From the NCBI RefSeq assembly GCF_017894385.1, contig NZ_CP059560.1, positions 2,046,001 to 2,110,000 of the forward strand: DNA of 64,000 bases, read 5' to 3'. Of this stretch, positions 62,788 to 64,000 are shown one piece after another. Position numbers and translations under genes: made by a program. The notes under the pieces were generated by a model. It was not told the DNA's origin. It made no database searches and saw only the letters and a program-made list of their open reading frames with translations. Each line of letters starts with the position of its first letter. The first letter of the stretch is position 1. Origin of the DNA: Aromatoleum petrolei (GTDB lineage: Bacteria > Pseudomonadota > Gammaproteobacteria > Burkholderiales > Rhodocyclaceae).

Positions 62788-62890
62788 ACACCCCATTGCC
62801 ATGCCTGGCGCGAGAGGCTAGTCTCGACCGGGTCGCGGCAACCTGTCCGCGCGGTGTTCCGGAAACGCAGTTCTTGCGCAAGGAGTCGCC

Positions 62891-64000
62891 ATGGCCGTAG
62901 CCGATCCCCGCAGCGACGCATCGACGGCGAGGAACGTCAGCCTCGAGGACAAGTACACGCAGGCGTCGGGGCGCGTGTATCTGACGGGTTATCAGGCGCT
63001 GGTGCGCCTGCTGATGATCCAGAAGGAACGCGACCGCGCCGCCGGGCTGAATACCGCGGGCTTCGTTTCCGGCTACCGCGGCTCGCCGCTGGGCGGACTG
63101 GACCAGACGCTGTGGAAGGCGAAGGTGCACCTTTCGAGCCACGACATCGTCTTCCAGCCGGGCGTGAACGAGGATCTCGCGGCCACCGCAGTGTGGGGCA
63201 CGCAGCAGGTGAACCTGTCGCCGCAGGCGAAGTACGACGGCGTGTTCGCGTTGTGGTACGGCAAGGGACCGGGCGTCGACCGCAGTGGCGACGTGTTCCG
63301 CCACGCGAATGCGGCCGGGACCTCGCCGCATGGCGGCGTGCTGGTGGTGGCCGGCGACGACCACGCGGCGAAATCCTCGACGCTGCCGCACCAGACCGAC
63401 CATTTCTTCAAGGCGGTGATGATGCCGGTGCTGGCGCCCGCCGGCGTGCAGGAGTATGTCGATTTCGGCGTGCATGGCTACGCGCTGTCGCGCTATTCGG
63501 GCTGCTGGGTGGCCTTCAAGGCGCTCGCCGACACGGTGGAGACCTCGGCGTCGGTGGATGTCGATCCGCAGCGCGTGGAGGTCGTGATCCCGACCGATTT
63601 CGCGCTGCCGCCCGACGGGCTCAACATCCGCTGGCCGGATCCGCCGCTGGTGCAGGAAAAGCGCCTGCTGCACTACAAGCTGTACGCGGCGCTGGCGTAC
63701 TGCCGCGCCAACGGGCTCAACCGCATCGTGATCGACTCGCCGGCGCCGCGACTGGGCATCATCACCTGCGGCAAGTCCTATCTGGACGTGCGCCAGGCGT
63801 TCGACGACCTGGGCATCGACGAGGCGCTGGCGGCCGAGATCGGCATCCGCCTGTACAAGGTGGGCATGGTGTGGCCCCTGGAGGCGGAGGGGGTGCGGCG
63901 CTTCGCGGAGGGGCTGGACGAGATCCTCGTCATCGAGGAGAAGCGCCAGCTGCTGGAGTACCAGCTGAAGGAGGAGCTGTACAACTGGCGCGAAGACGTG
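62891..64000 (+). CDS. indolepyruvate ferredoxin oxidoreductase family protein (partial, cut by window end)
   Basis: An ATG at 62891 with AAGGAG upstream opens a frame of 370 codons still open at the window end. The full family protein is about 1150-1200 residues (fused alpha-gamma type). Visible parts are LEDKYTQASGRVYLTGYQALVRLLMIQKERDRAAGLNTAGFVSGYRGSPLGGLDQ and GTQQVNLSPQAKYDGVFALWYGKGPGVDRSGDVFRHAN, the start of the 2-oxoacid oxidoreductase alpha region. The ThDP-binding and gamma domains lie beyond the window. The family oxidatively decarboxylates aryl-2-oxoacids to acyl-CoA with reduction of ferredoxin, as in anaerobic phenylalanine or indoleacetate metabolism. The exact substrate is undetermined. 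Confidence 0.93.
   Translation, partial: MAVADPRSDASTARNVSLEDKYTQASGRVYLTGYQALVRLLMIQKERDRAAGLNTAGFVSGYRGSPLGGLDQTLWKAKVHLSSHDIVFQPGVNEDLAATAVWGTQQVNLSPQAKYDGVFALWYGKGPGVDRSGDVFRHANAAGTSPHGGVLVVAGDDHAAKSSTLPHQTDHFFKAVMMPVLAPAGVQEYVDFGVHGYALSRYSGCWVAFKALADTVETSASVDVDPQRVEVVIPTDFALPPDGLNIRWPDPPLVQEKRLLHYKLYAALAYCRANGLNRIVIDSPAPRLGIITCGKSYLDVRQAFDDLGIDEALAAEIGIRLYKVGMVWPLEAEGVRRFAEGLDEILVIEEKRQLLEYQLKEELYNWREDV

Overview
The window looks like chromosomal DNA of a GC-rich betaproteobacterium, most likely Rhodocyclales of the Aromatoleum/Azoarcus/Thauera type. The reasons are an acetone carboxylase operon behind a sigma-54 promoter, an indolepyruvate:ferredoxin oxidoreductase family gene, and the betaproteobacterial order of the large ribosomal cluster. 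The genus is an inference; no 16S rRNA gene is present.

Layout. (1) 1-11.7 kb, minus strand: acetone carboxylase genes acxA-acxB-acxC, followed by an envelope module: a YCF48/BNR-repeat protein, an MMPL/RND-type transporter, a DUF1302 outer-membrane barrel and a DUF1329 protein cut by the window edge. A near-perfect -24/-12 promoter lies 53-80 bp upstream of acxA, with inverted repeats behind it. (2) About 12.06-22.85 kb: an integrative element of visibly lower GC. Six tightly overlapping minus-strand genes encode three different tyrosine recombinases, two small proteins and a RecD-like helicase. Two cargo genes of unknown function lie at its distal end: a membrane-anchored coiled-coil/TPR-like protein and a helix-hairpin-helix protein. 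(3) 22.85-29.1 kb: core genes ssb, an MFS transporter, uvrA, a small hypothetical gene and galE. (4) 29.1-61.2 kb, minus strand: one nearly continuous block carrying the tRNA-Tyr/Gly/Thr-tuf-tRNA-Trp-secE-nusG, rplKAJL-rpoBC, str, S10, spc and alpha operons, ending with rpoA-rplQ and a strong terminator. Two almost identical tuf genes bracket about 15 kb of it. (5) 61.4-64 kb, plus strand: a GlcD-type FAD oxidase and the start of an indolepyruvate:ferredoxin oxidoreductase family gene.

How the parts work together. AcxABC would carboxylate acetone (or butanone) to acetoacetate, and the sigma-54 promoter implies substrate-induced control by an enhancer-binding activator. No such activator is encoded in this window, and the mobile element occupies the upstream flank where one might be expected. 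The envelope module may move a hydrophobic compound across the cell envelope. The element appears to have inserted just beyond the ssb terminator without breaking a recognisable gene. The translation/transcription block is orthodox, but it contains readable promoters and hairpins: a TTGACA-N17-TATAGT promoter for the tRNA-tuf operon, and an spc promoter interlocked with a 12-bp hairpin.

The most interesting region is the three-recombinase element with its helicase and two unrecognised cargo genes.
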